Positions 32,835 to 41,699 of a stretch of 64,000 nucleotides of DNA are shown piece after piece (the stretch's first letter is position 1; each line of letters opens with the position of its first letter). The translations under genes were made by a program, and so were the position numbers. Where the stretch lies: the NCBI GenBank assembly GCA_045614025.1, contig JAZLCE010000039.1:1-64000 (forward strand). The letters are read 5' to 3'. The stretch is from RGIG4140 sp045614025 (GTDB lineage: Bacteria; Pseudomonadota; Alphaproteobacteria; CAAHEQ01; UBA3637). The notes under the pieces are model-generated. The model did no database searches and was not told the DNA's origin. It worked only from the letters and a program-made list of their open reading frames with translations.

Positions 32835-34712
32835 TTAATTCTTTTGATTTTCTTGTTTAAGAGTTGGTAATGGATAGCCTTTTTCAAAGCCTTTTAAAAT
32901 GCCTTTAGCAATTAGTTGCTTTAAATTTGGTAAGTCGGCAGAGTCGGGATTTTTACCAAGGTTATCAATTTCTTTATAAAAGGGATCAAATTCCTTTTCA
33001 ACATAAGGGCAAGGCATTTTCCCATCATTTTGATTGATAAAATGATAAGTGATGAGCGCAAATGTATGTAATTTTTGCAAAAGCTCCATATTTGAAGATT
33101 GATCTTTTGTTGGGTTTGTTTTTTTAACCATATCTATAAAAAGTTTTTTATCTGGATCTGTTTCAAAATGAGTGTTCATAAATGGAAATTCTTTTTGAAA
33201 ATCAGCTAAAGATAAAGTTGTTTTTGAAGGCGTTGGCTGATAATAGTCTTTTAATGAAATGCCATATTTTTTATCAATGCAGGTTGCGATTTTATTGATA
33301 ATTGGTAATGTTTTTGTTGCCATTTCTTCAGCTTGCATGGCTAAAGAAGAATCAATTTTTTCATGGCAAAGAGTGTTTCTTAATTTAATGGCATCAACCA
33401 AAATTTGGTTTTCATTCGCATCTGTAAAACCAAGTGGCCCAAACACATCATTAATTTTTCCTGATATGTTTTCTTGTTGGATGCAAATTTGTCTCAAGAC
33501 ACTTCTGGTATCCATTAATGTGATCAATGCATGAATATTAAAAGATTCTTCTTCTTTTATAGAGGAAATCTTTTTGGTGATATCTTTTTCATCCATATTT
33601 AAAAGATTGGCCAAATAAGAAACCATATCTGTTTCAAATTGAGACAACATATCTGGATGATTATCATCCCCCATCGGGCGCAAATTAAATTCAGTTGGGT
33701 GAGCTAAATTATCTCGAATTTGAAGATAATCTTTCATCTTGGCAATATCTTGATTTGAAAAAGGCCCTTTAATTCCCGCAATGTTATTTAATTTATCGTA
33801 AAGATCAGAACTTTGAGCTTGAGGGGATTGTTTCTTTTTCAGCTTGATTAATTTTCCAAATAATTCCGTTGTGATTAATGCATATTGTTCCATATATTTT
33901 TCGCCTTCGCGTTTTAAATGTTCCATACGCATTTGTTTGATTTCAGAATTAATAAAGCTTTGTGTTAAATTGCCATTTGCTTTTTTTTCAATTTCTTCGG
34001 CATAGGCAACCAAATAAAATAAATCACTTATTCTTTTGGGATCTTGCATTAAAAAATCATAAAAACTTTGATTAGTTAATAAATTAGATTGAATCATTAA
34101 ATGATCATTGATCCAAACTTGATGGCGAACAGGATCTTTTGGTTTTGCTAAAGAAAAAAGGGCTTCTAATCGATCATAATTTGGTTTATTTCCGCTAGAT
34201 AAAGAATGAATGAGTGGGCCTAAAGCATATTTTTCTTGATAATGTGTTTCATATGTTTCTTTGATTTTGGGATTTGAACCTAAAAGATTTGTTTTGGCAA
34301 CGGAATCAATTGGGCGTGCTTCTTTTTTTTGATCAGCTAAAATAATTTCAAAATCACCTAGTAAAAAAAGCGATTTAGCAACACATCTTGCCATATTTTT
34401 TTGCCGGACAACCCAAATAGGGCTATAAGGAAGTTTTGAATATTCTTGAAGCTTTGTTTCAATTTCTTGTAGCTTGTTAGAATCTGTTTCTTGGCGTTTT
34501 TGCTTCATTAATTGGTTGATTTCTTTTGCTTGCAAATAGGCTGTATCTTGAATTCTTTCAACCAAAGTTTCAAAAAATTGAGTGTAATTTGTTTCATCTT
34601 TAAGAGCGGAAAATCTTTTTTTTGCATAAGAAAGTTGCGCTAAATTATAACAGATTAAATCAAGAAAATCTGATTCAGTGAAATTTTTATTTGAAGAGTT
34701 GTTTTGTGCCAT
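32835..34712 (-). CDS. HEPN-motif protein, paralog A
   Basis: 625 residues; first gene of the pair. The site AAAGGGAATAAG precedes ATG 34712. It aligns with paralog B over the full length. The two R-x4-H motifs fall at the same positions: IRDNLAH (Arg333-His338) and LRNTLCH (Arg445-His450), each within helical text typical of HEPN domains. Shared blocks: ARCVAKSLFLLGDFE, RPIDSVAKTNLLGS, HQVWINDHLM. The tail is LKQENQKN. The equal spacing in both paralogs suggests two HEPN domains per chain behind a conserved N-terminal domain of about 300 residues that I do not recognise. Confidence 0.75.
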   Translation of the reverse strand: MAQNNSSNKNFTESDFLDLICYNLAQLSYAKKRFSALKDETNYTQFFETLVERIQDTAYLQAKEINQLMKQKRQETDSNKLQEIETKLQEYSKLPYSPIWVVRQKNMARCVAKSLFLLGDFEIILADQKKEARPIDSVAKTNLLGSNPKIKETYETHYQEKYALGPLIHSLSSGNKPNYDRLEALFSLAKPKDPVRHQVWINDHLMIQSNLLTNQSFYDFLMQDPKRISDLFYLVAYAEEIEKKANGNLTQSFINSEIKQMRMEHLKREGEKYMEQYALITTELFGKLIKLKKKQSPQAQSSDLYDKLNNIAGIKGPFSNQDIAKMKDYLQIRDNLAHPTEFNLRPMGDDNHPDMLSQFETDMVSYLANLLNMDEKDITKKISSIKEEESFNIHALITLMDTRSVLRQICIQQENISGKINDVFGPLGFTDANENQILVDAIKLRNTLCHEKIDSSLAMQAEEMATKTLPIINKIATCIDKKYGISLKDYYQPTPSKTTLSLADFQKEFPFMNTHFETDPDKKLFIDMVKKTNPTKDQSSNMELLQKLHTFALITYHFINQNDGKMPCPYVEKEFDPFYKEIDNLGKNPDSADLPNLKQLIAKGILKGFEKGYPLPTLKQENQKN

Positions 34713-34741
34713 CTTATTCCCTTTTTTTATTGGTTTTAGCT

Positions 34742-34770
34742 ATTATATCATGAAATTAAATATTTTTCAA
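34742..34770 (-). promoter_or_regulatory. Promoter of the HEPN-like pair
   Basis: Minus strand TTGAAA (34770-34765), 17-base spacer, TATAAT (34747-34742) with TG extension, 30 bases before ATG 34712. Confidence 0.7.
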
Positions 34771-34849
34771 TTAAAAAATTGACAAAAAATAAAAAGCTTG
34801 ATTTTTCTTCTTTTTTTTGAGTGTAGGAGAGGGTAAATGTGATTAAATA

Positions 34850-34885
34850 AAAAAAGATTAAGGAAAGTCCTTAATCTTTTTTTTT
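34850..34885. terminator. Terminator of the glycosyltransferase gene
   Basis: Perfect stem GATTAAGGA/TCCTTAATC (34856-34876) with loop AAG, A-run left and T-run right; works for the minus-strand gene ending at 34903. Confidence 0.88.
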
Positions 34886-34902
34886 GTTTAAAAATCTTTT
34901 AA

Positions 34903-36048
34903 TTATTTTTTATCTTCTTCGTTGTTTTCATCTTCTTCTAAAATATAAGCATGTTTAGTTGAAGAATAGATAAATGTTTCTTCTCCATATTGATCCCATT
35001 TAATCGTGATTTTTTCATAAGGAACAAAAAGCAAAACTTTAGCCATATCCCCATTTATTTGATTGTGAATCCTAGAGGCATCTTGTGAAAAAACAAGATA
35101 GCTATTCCAGTTTTTATGATGGGCTTTTATGTATGTATCTGTTTCTTTTGGGCATTCTGCAACTATTTTATTGCGATCATTATCAAGAGGGAAAATATTT
35201 GGAAATTTTTTCAAAACAGCTGATGTAACTTGACACTCGTTTGAGGGTTCTGGAGGATAAGAGATTGCCTCAGCTAGTTTTTGTTTAATGTGCGCATCAG
35301 CGAGGGAGCAATTTCCCATTGATAAGCCACCATATGCTCTGAATGCGACTAATGCTTCTCTTGTTTCAATTTTTGCAATAGTTGCGCCTTTTAATGCCAT
35401 TTGAACCCAAAAATCCCAATCTTCACCACAGCTAAATTGAGTGTTATATTTAATTTTATGTTTTTCAATAAAATCTCTTTTAAAAATATTTCCAACATTT
35501 CCTAAACAATTATAGTTGGCAAAATTATGAACCGGATAATGCCAAGAAAAAAGATTTTGATCATATAATCCTAATTCTTTTTTTTCATAATAACCAGCTT
35601 TTGCAGGAACGCCAATGGTAACTTCAGGGTGCTTTTCCATAAAGGAAACGGCTTTTTCCAAAAAGTCTGGCATTGCATAATCATCACTATCAATAATGGT
35701 GATATATTTGCCTTTTGCCTTGCTGTTGCCATTATTTCTTGATTTTGAAACACCTTGATTTTTTTTATGAGTAATAACTTTTATTTTTTTGGATTTTTTT
35801 TGATATTCTTCTAACAGCTTGGCCGTTTCATCTGTGGAAGCATCATTAACAACAACAATTTCAAAGTTTTGAAATGTTTGTTTTAACAATGAATCAAGAG
35901 CTCTTGGCAATAAGTCTGCGCGATTATATGTTGGAATCACAACAGAAACAATAGGGCGGTTAGGAAAGATGATGATAAAGAGCGTTGAAAGAATACAAAG
36001 TATTGATAAACACCAGATTGCTTTTTGAATTGAAAATTTTTTTTGCAT
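34903..36048 (-). CDS. Membrane-anchored family 2 glycosyltransferase
   Basis: 381 residues. The N-terminus is MQKKFSIQKAIWCLSILCIL with a hydrophobic anchor at about residues 10-30, then at once the GT-A domain: VSVVIPTYNRADLLPRALDSLLKQTFQNFEIVVVNDASTD, the KNQGVSKSRNNG stretch and the metal-binding IDSDD. A later CGEDWDFWVQMA segment fits the ED acceptor motif of GT2 enzymes. The last 120 residues are not typical and end acidic (EEDENNEEDKK). It transfers a sugar from a nucleotide donor; acceptor unknown. Promoter: minus TTGCCT, 17 bases, TATGTT (36104-36076). The anchor with basic flank predicts a periplasmic catalytic domain, which is unusual. Confidence 0.88.
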   Translation of the reverse strand: MQKKFSIQKAIWCLSILCILSTLFIIIFPNRPIVSVVIPTYNRADLLPRALDSLLKQTFQNFEIVVVNDASTDETAKLLEEYQKKSKKIKVITHKKNQGVSKSRNNGNSKAKGKYITIIDSDDYAMPDFLEKAVSFMEKHPEVTIGVPAKAGYYEKKELGLYDQNLFSWHYPVHNFANYNCLGNVGNIFKRDFIEKHKIKYNTQFSCGEDWDFWVQMALKGATIAKIETREALVAFRAYGGLSMGNCSLADAHIKQKLAEAISYPPEPSNECQVTSAVLKKFPNIFPLDNDRNKIVAECPKETDTYIKAHHKNWNSYLVFSQDASRIHNQINGDMAKVLLFVPYEKITIKWDQYGEETFIYSSTKHAYILEEDENNEEDKK

Positions 36049-36298
36049 AGCCTTTTTTCCTTTTTTTGCAAAATCAACATATAATAAACTTATATGAAAG
36101 GCAAGATTTTTTTTGAAAAAAAGGCTGTTTTATGATGCTTTTTGTAATATAAGCGAAAATTAAAAATTTATTTATAAAATTGAATTATAGTTTTTTAATT
36201 TTTCCCAATCTTGTTCTTAAAAAGCAAGAAGCGCTTTTTTAGAATAAACAAATTTGCCATCACTTATTGAGTTTTGCTTTATTAAAAAAATGAAAACA
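36049..36298. other. Gap with a possible gene remnant
   Basis: Besides the glycosyltransferase promoter, the minus strand at about 36276-36185 reads SISDGKFVYSKKALLAF, a stop, then EQDWEKLKNYNSIL, which looks like decayed coding sequence. No start or binding site is present. Nothing else is seen. Confidence 0.25.
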
Positions 36299-36336
36299 AA
36301 AAAAGCTTCATTGATAAAAATCAACGAAGCTTTTTT
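36299..36336. terminator. Terminator of the 450-residue ankyrin gene
   Basis: Stem GCTTCATTGAT/ATCAACGAAGC (36305-36330, one mismatch), loop AAAA, with A-run and T-run on the two sides. Confidence 0.82.
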
Positions 36337-36350
36337 ATTACCTTAAAAAA

Positions 36351-37703
36351 TTAAGAATTTTGCCTATCAGTTCTGTTTAAAGCTGATTTTAAAGGCGGTT
36401 GTTTGGTAATTAAACGCGCATTATTTGGTTTGCTAATAGCTTCTTTAACAAAATTTAAAAAATCAAGATTATTTGTTTGTTTTGCTATAAAAAGACTATC
36501 TTCCCCAAAATGGTTTTTAAGGGTTGCATCAGCGCCTTTTTCAAGAAGGGCTAAAACCATTTGTTTATTTTGGCGTTTGCAAGCATAATGAAGAGCTGTA
36601 TACCCTAAATTATCTTGTTTATTAATATCAAGTTGCCCATCAAAACTTAATAAGGCATTTAATTGTTGTTCATCTTCTCTTTCACAAATATATTGAAGAG
36701 GGTTTTTCCCTTCATAAATAGGGATATTTAAATCAGGGGTATGTTTTAACAAATGCGCTGTTGAAACAACGCTTCTTGATTGAATGGCAACCGGTAACAA
36801 TGAATTAATCATTGGATCTTTTAAGTAAATGGATTCATAAGGACGAAGCCAATGAAAAATGGTTTTTAAAATTTCAGAATTATTTGATTTAACAGCCAAA
36901 GTTGCAACGCTTTCTTTCCCAATGTTTTCTTGATAAATTGGAGTCCCATGTTTTTGAAGCAGTTTTAAAACTTCAATATTTGGATTTTGCATAGCCATAT
37001 GCATTGGCAAATCTTTATTGTTGTTTTGAATAAGTGTGTTGGCATGATATTTTTCAATCAATTTTTTCACAAGTCTGATATTTCCATTTAATGCAGCAAT
37101 ATGAAGAGCTGTGTTCCCATCTTTATCTTGAGCATTAATGTTGGCTCCTTTTTCGGCCAAAAGGTCAATAACGCAAGGATGAGCTTTTCGTGTGGCCAAA
37201 ACAGTAAGCGGTTCATCATTATGTGTGGCATTTGGATTAGCTCCTTTTTTTAACAATTGGCGAACCAGAAGTGGCGAATCCATTTCAATAGCTAAACCCA
37301 ATGAACATTTTATTTTTGGTTCAAATCTTGAATCTGTTGAATATTTGAATGTTCCATTTGGATTGGCACCTTTTTTAAGCAATAGTTTAGCCATATTAAA
37401 ATTATCATTTAAAATAGCATAATCTAAAGCATGCATACTGCCATCATAAGCAACATCGTTTGGATTTAATCCCATTTCTAATAAGATTTCGATGCCTTTT
37501 TCAAAATCAGTTTCTGCAGTGAGTTCCATCATGCTGAGGCTTTTATAAAAATAGCCTGATTTTGGGGACCATTGATGAAAAAATTGTCTCAATGAATTTT
37601 CATTTTTTGTTTTAATGGCGTTTAAAAACTGGTTTTGTTCACTATTTGGATAGCCGATAGGGTAATCTCCAGGGGCATAGAAGTTGTAATCATCATCACT
37701 CAT
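36351..37703 (-). CDS. Ankyrin repeat protein (450 aa)
   Basis: 450 residues; AAGGAGGATTTT before ATG 37703. At least nine ankyrin units, e.g. MHALDYAILNDNFNMAKLLLKKGANPN, CSLGLAIEMDSPLLVRQLLKKGANPN, GNTALHIAALNGNIRLVKKLIEKYHAN and GYTALHYACKRQNKQMVLALLEKGADATL. Tail: SALNRTDRQNS. Promoter: minus TTGACA (37764-37759), 17 bases, TAGATT (37741-37736). Single gene with own terminator. Likely protein-binding effector or scaffold; no signal peptide. Confidence 0.92.
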   Translation of the reverse strand: MSDDDYNFYAPGDYPIGYPNSEQNQFLNAIKTKNENSLRQFFHQWSPKSGYFYKSLSMMELTAETDFEKGIEILLEMGLNPNDVAYDGSMHALDYAILNDNFNMAKLLLKKGANPNGTFKYSTDSRFEPKIKCSLGLAIEMDSPLLVRQLLKKGANPNATHNDEPLTVLATRKAHPCVIDLLAEKGANINAQDKDGNTALHIAALNGNIRLVKKLIEKYHANTLIQNNNKDLPMHMAMQNPNIEVLKLLQKHGTPIYQENIGKESVATLAVKSNNSEILKTIFHWLRPYESIYLKDPMINSLLPVAIQSRSVVSTAHLLKHTPDLNIPIYEGKNPLQYICEREDEQQLNALLSFDGQLDINKQDNLGYTALHYACKRQNKQMVLALLEKGADATLKNHFGEDSLFIAKQTNNLDFLNFVKEAISKPNNARLITKQPPLKSALNRTDRQNS

Positions 37704-37934
37704 AAAATCCTCCTTTTAATGAATTACACAAAGAAAATCTATCAAAAAAAGAGGGAAATGTCAATAAAAATAAGAATTGTATACTCTGTCTATTTTTATA
37801 TATAAAATGAAAGAAAAAAGAGCTTTAAAAATCATTTTTTTATTATTAATCAAGGGGAAAAGGATTAAATTTTGCGAAATGACGAAAGTATGCTATAATA
37901 TTCTTATATGCATCACAAGTTGATGGAGGGGGTA

Positions 37935-38438
37935 ATGAAGAATTTTTTATTAAAAGCCTTGATAGGAGTGCTTGTTTTAAGTTTGCCAGCTGTGGCAACG
38001 GCAAGAGATATGAACTATGAAGTTGCTCAAGTAATTGGCGAAATTGAAGTTCAAGAAATGGATATTTTAAATCAATCGTCTTTGCCTCATATTAATCAGA
38101 TTTTGTTGCTGATTGAAGAAAGCGTTTTTGAGCCAGCGATTACAAGCCTTGCGCAAAGTATTCAAGAAGAAACAGGCATGGTAGATCAAAGTTATTGTTT
38201 ATTGAATTTGGATGTTAAAACAATTGGAATGGATACCATTTTGGAATATCGGGCTGGTGCTTTAGAACCAACAGATAGATATATTCCTATGGGAGTTGCT
38301 TTAGCTCTTGAAAAATGCCAAGTGATTCAAAAAGAAGATCGCAGAAGTCTTTATGAATTTTTTAGCACTTCTATGATAACTGAAGAAGAATATTCTTATT
38401 CTGATTGGGAAGAAGATGTGAAAGTAAAGGAAAAATGA
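37935..38438 (+). CDS. Exported protein of unknown function
   Basis: 167 residues from ATG 37935 (GGAGGGGGTA upstream). Residues 1-25 (MKNFLLKALIGVLVLSLPAV, then ATA) form a Sec signal peptide with likely cleavage after ATA. The mature protein is acidic and helical with two cysteines (SYCLLN, EKCQV), ends EDVKVKEK, and has no recognisable domain. A TATAAT at about 37894-37899 preceded by TG stands upstream with a weak -35. The next gene, a transglutaminase-like protein, has its own promoter. Confidence 0.75.
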   Translation: MKNFLLKALIGVLVLSLPAVATARDMNYEVAQVIGEIEVQEMDILNQSSLPHINQILLLIEESVFEPAITSLAQSIQEETGMVDQSYCLLNLDVKTIGMDTILEYRAGALEPTDRYIPMGVALALEKCQVIQKEDRRSLYEFFSTSMITEEEYSYSDWEEDVKVKEK

Positions 38439-38490
38439 TTTATTTTTAGAAGGGGAGTCAGTTTGATTTTTTTGTTGGAGTGAAAATATA

Positions 38491-38519
38491 TTGTTTAAAT
38501 TTCTTTTGTTTGATATAAT
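38491..38519 (+). promoter_or_regulatory. Promoter of the transglutaminase-like gene
   Basis: TTGTTT (38491-38496), 17-base spacer, TATAAT (38514-38519) with TG extension; 32 bases before the ATG at 38552. Confidence 0.65.
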
Positions 38520-38551
38520 AGTTATATATCAATATTTAATAGGGGGTAAAA

Positions 38552-39304
38552 ATGTATAAAGACTTAAGTGATGGACATTTGATTTCCGATAAAATCGAAA
38601 ATAACGAGGCTTTTCCAGTTGGTGGAACTTCTCGTAATAGAAATAACACATTTATGGTTGCTGACTTTTCTTCTTTTGAAGGAGTGTTTGAAAGTATAAA
38701 ACGAACGGCGGATGCATTGAAACGATCAGCTTCGGTTAAAGATTGGTATGGTAAATTAAAATTGGATTTTGATTATTCTTTGTTTTGTCATATGTTGGCA
38801 TTTACTAACGTTATTCAAAAAAACTATCCTGATATTATTAATGTTCGAAAACATAACGGATTTTATGATGCTAAAACACCAAAAAAATTATCAGAAGCTG
38901 TGGAGGCAAAAGCTTGTGCTTGCACGGAATTTTCTGTTTTGGCGCAAGGATATTTTCAAAGTCAAAATATTCCAACCCGTTATGTTTCTGGTGACGTGGC
39001 TACAAAAGGTGATACGGATGATTTTGGCGCACATAGCTTTATTGCCTTATCAGATGGGGATAAACAGTATGTTTATGATCCGGTGAATGTTATAAAGAGA
39101 GCTGATGGTTCACTATTGCCACGGGTTGCTGAGGTTATTGATTTAAAATCTGGTTTTATGTTAGAAACAAAAAGTATGTTTAATAAGGATAGATGGTATT
39201 ATGCAAGTGGAGAAAAAAGAGCTTTTCTAACTGATTTACCAACAAAAAAAAGCGTTATTCCAATGAAAAAGATAAGCACAATAAATGGTGGTGGTCGAGG
39301 TTAA
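38552..39304 (+). CDS. Transglutaminase-like (papain-fold) protein
   Basis: 250 residues, TAGGGGGT upstream. Residues 120-180 carry a transglutaminase-core pattern: CTEFSVLAQGYFQSQNIPTR followed by YVSGDV (nucleophile candidate Cys124), then GAHSFIALSDG (His161) and YVYDPVNV (Asp176), the Cys-His-Asp order and spacing of the family. It has no signal peptide and no membrane segment. Members of this fold act as peptidases, transglutaminases or deamidases, and several bacterial toxins and effectors use it. The end is glycine/arginine-rich (INGGGRG). Followed 50 bases later by a gene of unknown function in the same direction, possibly co-transcribed. Confidence 0.8.
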   Translation: MYKDLSDGHLISDKIENNEAFPVGGTSRNRNNTFMVADFSSFEGVFESIKRTADALKRSASVKDWYGKLKLDFDYSLFCHMLAFTNVIQKNYPDIINVRKHNGFYDAKTPKKLSEAVEAKACACTEFSVLAQGYFQSQNIPTRYVSGDVATKGDTDDFGAHSFIALSDGDKQYVYDPVNVIKRADGSLLPRVAEVIDLKSGFMLETKSMFNKDRWYYASGEKRAFLTDLPTKKSVIPMKKISTINGGGRG

Positions 39305-39354
39305 GCTTTTAATTATGGATGATGAAAGAATATAACTAAGAAAAAGGGGGGGGT

Positions 39355-40875
39355 ATGAAAGAAAAAGTGATTAATGGCTATCAAGTTGCAATTATTTCAA
39401 AGGAAGAGATGGCTGATTTTATCTCCCGTGCTTTGAATAACCCTAAAGTTCAAGATGCTTGTGTGCGTGCTACGGATTTTGTTAATTTGTCTCATTTGAT
39501 TCAATCTTATGGTGTTGCAACAGGAGATCTTTCTGATACCATGATTGAAAAAATGGCCGAGCGTTTTTCTGATAATAAAGCAACATTGGAATATCGAGCA
39601 GCCAAACGAACAGAGTTATCCGATCGGGCAGCTTATTTTCATGATGTGATGTTAGAGGATATGATTAATCATCATGCCAAAAGATTGGGGATTGAGGATC
39701 CCACTTCTATTGAAAATAAAAAACGAATTTTATCGTCTATTTATATGCAAGCAAATTCTAATTTGTTTTTTACCCATTCGTTTCCAGGGGCGTTAATTGA
39801 TATGGTTGAAAAAGAAGGGTTAGATGCCTCAAAAGAATTGTTTAAGTCTCAGTATGCATTGTTGCAAAAAGCAGGGATGGCTCAACCATTTAAAATAGGG
39901 AAAGTTTGTTATTGCGAGCTATCTCATGCCACTTTTGGTTATGCGATGAATGGTTCTCCTGAGCGTTTAAATATGGCGATTTGTGCGCCAGGGCGATATT
40001 GTAAAATTGATGAAACAAATGCCGATCATTTAAAAGCGCGTTTGGAAATTGCTGTTGATAACAATCCAAATGTTAATAGCTCAACGGCGCGAATTTTAAA
40101 ATATGCGGCCAAGCAAATTATTGATTTTTATGATAACGAAGAAACTTCTTGTATTGCGATTATGCATGATGTGCATGAACCCTCTCTTCGTGATGAAAAA
40201 CTTTATGAAAACAAGTTTGCTATGGGATTTCAGGAAAGATATTTTGACGCAAAAATGATGTTGAAAAGAACAGGTGATGCCGAAATGTTTGATCGCCTTG
40301 AAGCTGTTTATCAAGAGGCTAAAAAGGGCATCTTTTTGGATGAAAGTTTATCTTTTATAGCAGATTTTAATAAAAAATATCCTGAAAATAAGGTTTTTAA
40401 TAATTTTGAATCGGTGGTTACAACGGATATTATTACAAGTTTTTGTATGAGCCATTTTTTAAGAAATGGCAACGCGGATGGGTATGAGGCTGATTTTATC
40501 CCTCGTTCAGATTTTGCCTTGGCTGTTATTCCAAAAGCACATGATTTTTATGCTGAGAGACACAGAACAGCTGTGACGGCAATTACTGAAGATCTTATTA
40601 TGGATTGCTATCAAACAGAAAGATATCAAAGTGTTTATTGTGAAGATATTAAACGGGGTATAGATCCAAGTGTTAGTTTTGAAGAATTTAAAAAGTTAAA
40701 TCCCGTTTTGAAAACTGATAAAGATTATATTGCTTGGCGTGTGGATCAAAAATCTCGTATGCCGCGAGAAGAGTGGTATCTTTCTTTTAGAGAAAAGGCA
40801 AGGGGGATTTATGAAAAGTCATTGAGGCAAAAGCCCGTTTTAGCTCAATCTTCAACAAAGGAGCTGGGAAGGTAA
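39355..40875 (+). CDS. Large hypothetical protein (506 aa)
   Basis: 506 residues with AAAAGGGGGGGGT before the ATG. Soluble, mixed helical, with no signal peptide. Scattered histidines and cysteines (RAAYFHDVMLEDMINHHAKR, KVCYCELSHATFGYAMNG) do not form a motif that I know. The tail is QSSTKELGR. It stands behind the transglutaminase-like gene on the same strand, 50 bases away, and could work with it. Family not recognised. Confidence 0.75.
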   Translation: MKEKVINGYQVAIISKEEMADFISRALNNPKVQDACVRATDFVNLSHLIQSYGVATGDLSDTMIEKMAERFSDNKATLEYRAAKRTELSDRAAYFHDVMLEDMINHHAKRLGIEDPTSIENKKRILSSIYMQANSNLFFTHSFPGALIDMVEKEGLDASKELFKSQYALLQKAGMAQPFKIGKVCYCELSHATFGYAMNGSPERLNMAICAPGRYCKIDETNADHLKARLEIAVDNNPNVNSSTARILKYAAKQIIDFYDNEETSCIAIMHDVHEPSLRDEKLYENKFAMGFQERYFDAKMMLKRTGDAEMFDRLEAVYQEAKKGIFLDESLSFIADFNKKYPENKVFNNFESVVTTDIITSFCMSHFLRNGNADGYEADFIPRSDFALAVIPKAHDFYAERHRTAVTAITEDLIMDCYQTERYQSVYCEDIKRGIDPSVSFEEFKKLNPVLKTDKDYIAWRVDQKSRMPREEWYLSFREKARGIYEKSLRQKPVLAQSSTKELGR

Positions 40876-41014
40876 TATAAGTTTACAGATTGATTTAAAA
40901 TGAAGAAAAATAATGATGAATATATTTATGATGATTTTCTTTTTCTTATAATTTTTTATTTGAAATTGCTTATAGAACTAAGTTTATTTTTATAATTTAT
41001 GTTAAATACATTAT

Positions 41015-41042
41015 ATAAAAAAACACCCCAAAGGGTGTTTTA
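41015..41042 (-). terminator. Terminator of the 41070 gene
   Basis: Stem ACACCC/GGGTGT (41023-41038), loop CAAA; on the minus strand followed by a T-run of seven. Confidence 0.78.
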
Positions 41043-41069
41043 AATGCAATGTTAGATTTGCTATTTTGA

Positions 41070-41699
41070 TTAATAATCACGTTCATTACTTTTTGGGTTT
41101 CTAATCGTTGCAGGCATAGCAGGACCTAGGGCTACTTTCATTTTGGCTGTTGTGTTGCCTAAACGAGCATCTTTTGCCATTGAGAATGCCTTTGCTAATG
41201 CACCACTGATTAAAACAGTATTTAATGATGAAAACATTCCCCCACCAATCATAGCAATTGTTGCTAAAGTTTCAAATTGGGTTAATCTATGATCAGTGGT
41301 TTTTCCGATAGATTTAAAAGCAGAGCTATCGTTTAAAGGATCCATTGAAATGTTTTTAAATTTTTGATCTTGGCCATGACGCGTTGTTGTTTCTTTAATA
41401 ATTTTAGCTTCTTCACGTTTGTGATGACGCCCTAAAGCTGACGCAGCTAAGTTAAGAGTAATAGCCGTTGTGGCCAATAAGTTTATATCTCCAGATTTAG
41501 GATTTTCCATCATCCCTAATAAAGCAGCTGTTGCCGCTGTTGCAGAAAGGGCTGTTGATGCGAACTTAATTTTCTTTTGTTTTTTTAAGTAATTTGCGTT
41601 TCTGTGATTGTAAATTTCATTATTAATGGCGTTGTTTAATTTAACTGTGGCTACTGCTTCTGTTGTTTCTTTTGATTGGTTATTTGTTGAAGCTGTCAT
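41070..41699 (-). CDS. Hypothetical protein with two hydrophobic hairpins
   Basis: 209 residues from ATG 41699, chosen by AAGGAG ten bases upstream (a longer frame to 41768 overlaps the promoter). N-terminus is polar and Asn/Thr-rich (MTASTNNQSKETTEAV). Two hydrophobic regions follow: KFASTALSATAATAALLGMM with NLLATTAITLNLAASALG, and later TLATIAMIGGGMFSSLNTVLISGALA. They may form two membrane hairpins. The tail is IRNPKSNERDY. An extended -10 (TGATATAAT at about 41735) lies upstream with a poor -35. No known family. Confidence 0.75.
   Translation of the reverse strand: MTASTNNQSKETTEAVATVKLNNAINNEIYNHRNANYLKKQKKIKFASTALSATAATAALLGMMENPKSGDINLLATTAITLNLAASALGRHHKREEAKIIKETTTRHGQDQKFKNISMDPLNDSSAFKSIGKTTDHRLTQFETLATIAMIGGGMFSSLNTVLISGALAKAFSMAKDARLGNTTAKMKVALGPAMPATIRNPKSNERDY

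Noticed and set aside
32834..32887. Upstream start (18 more residues) for the second HEPN-like protein
   Set aside because: It would lie inside the first paralog's coding end; alignment with the paralog supports the ATG at 32833.
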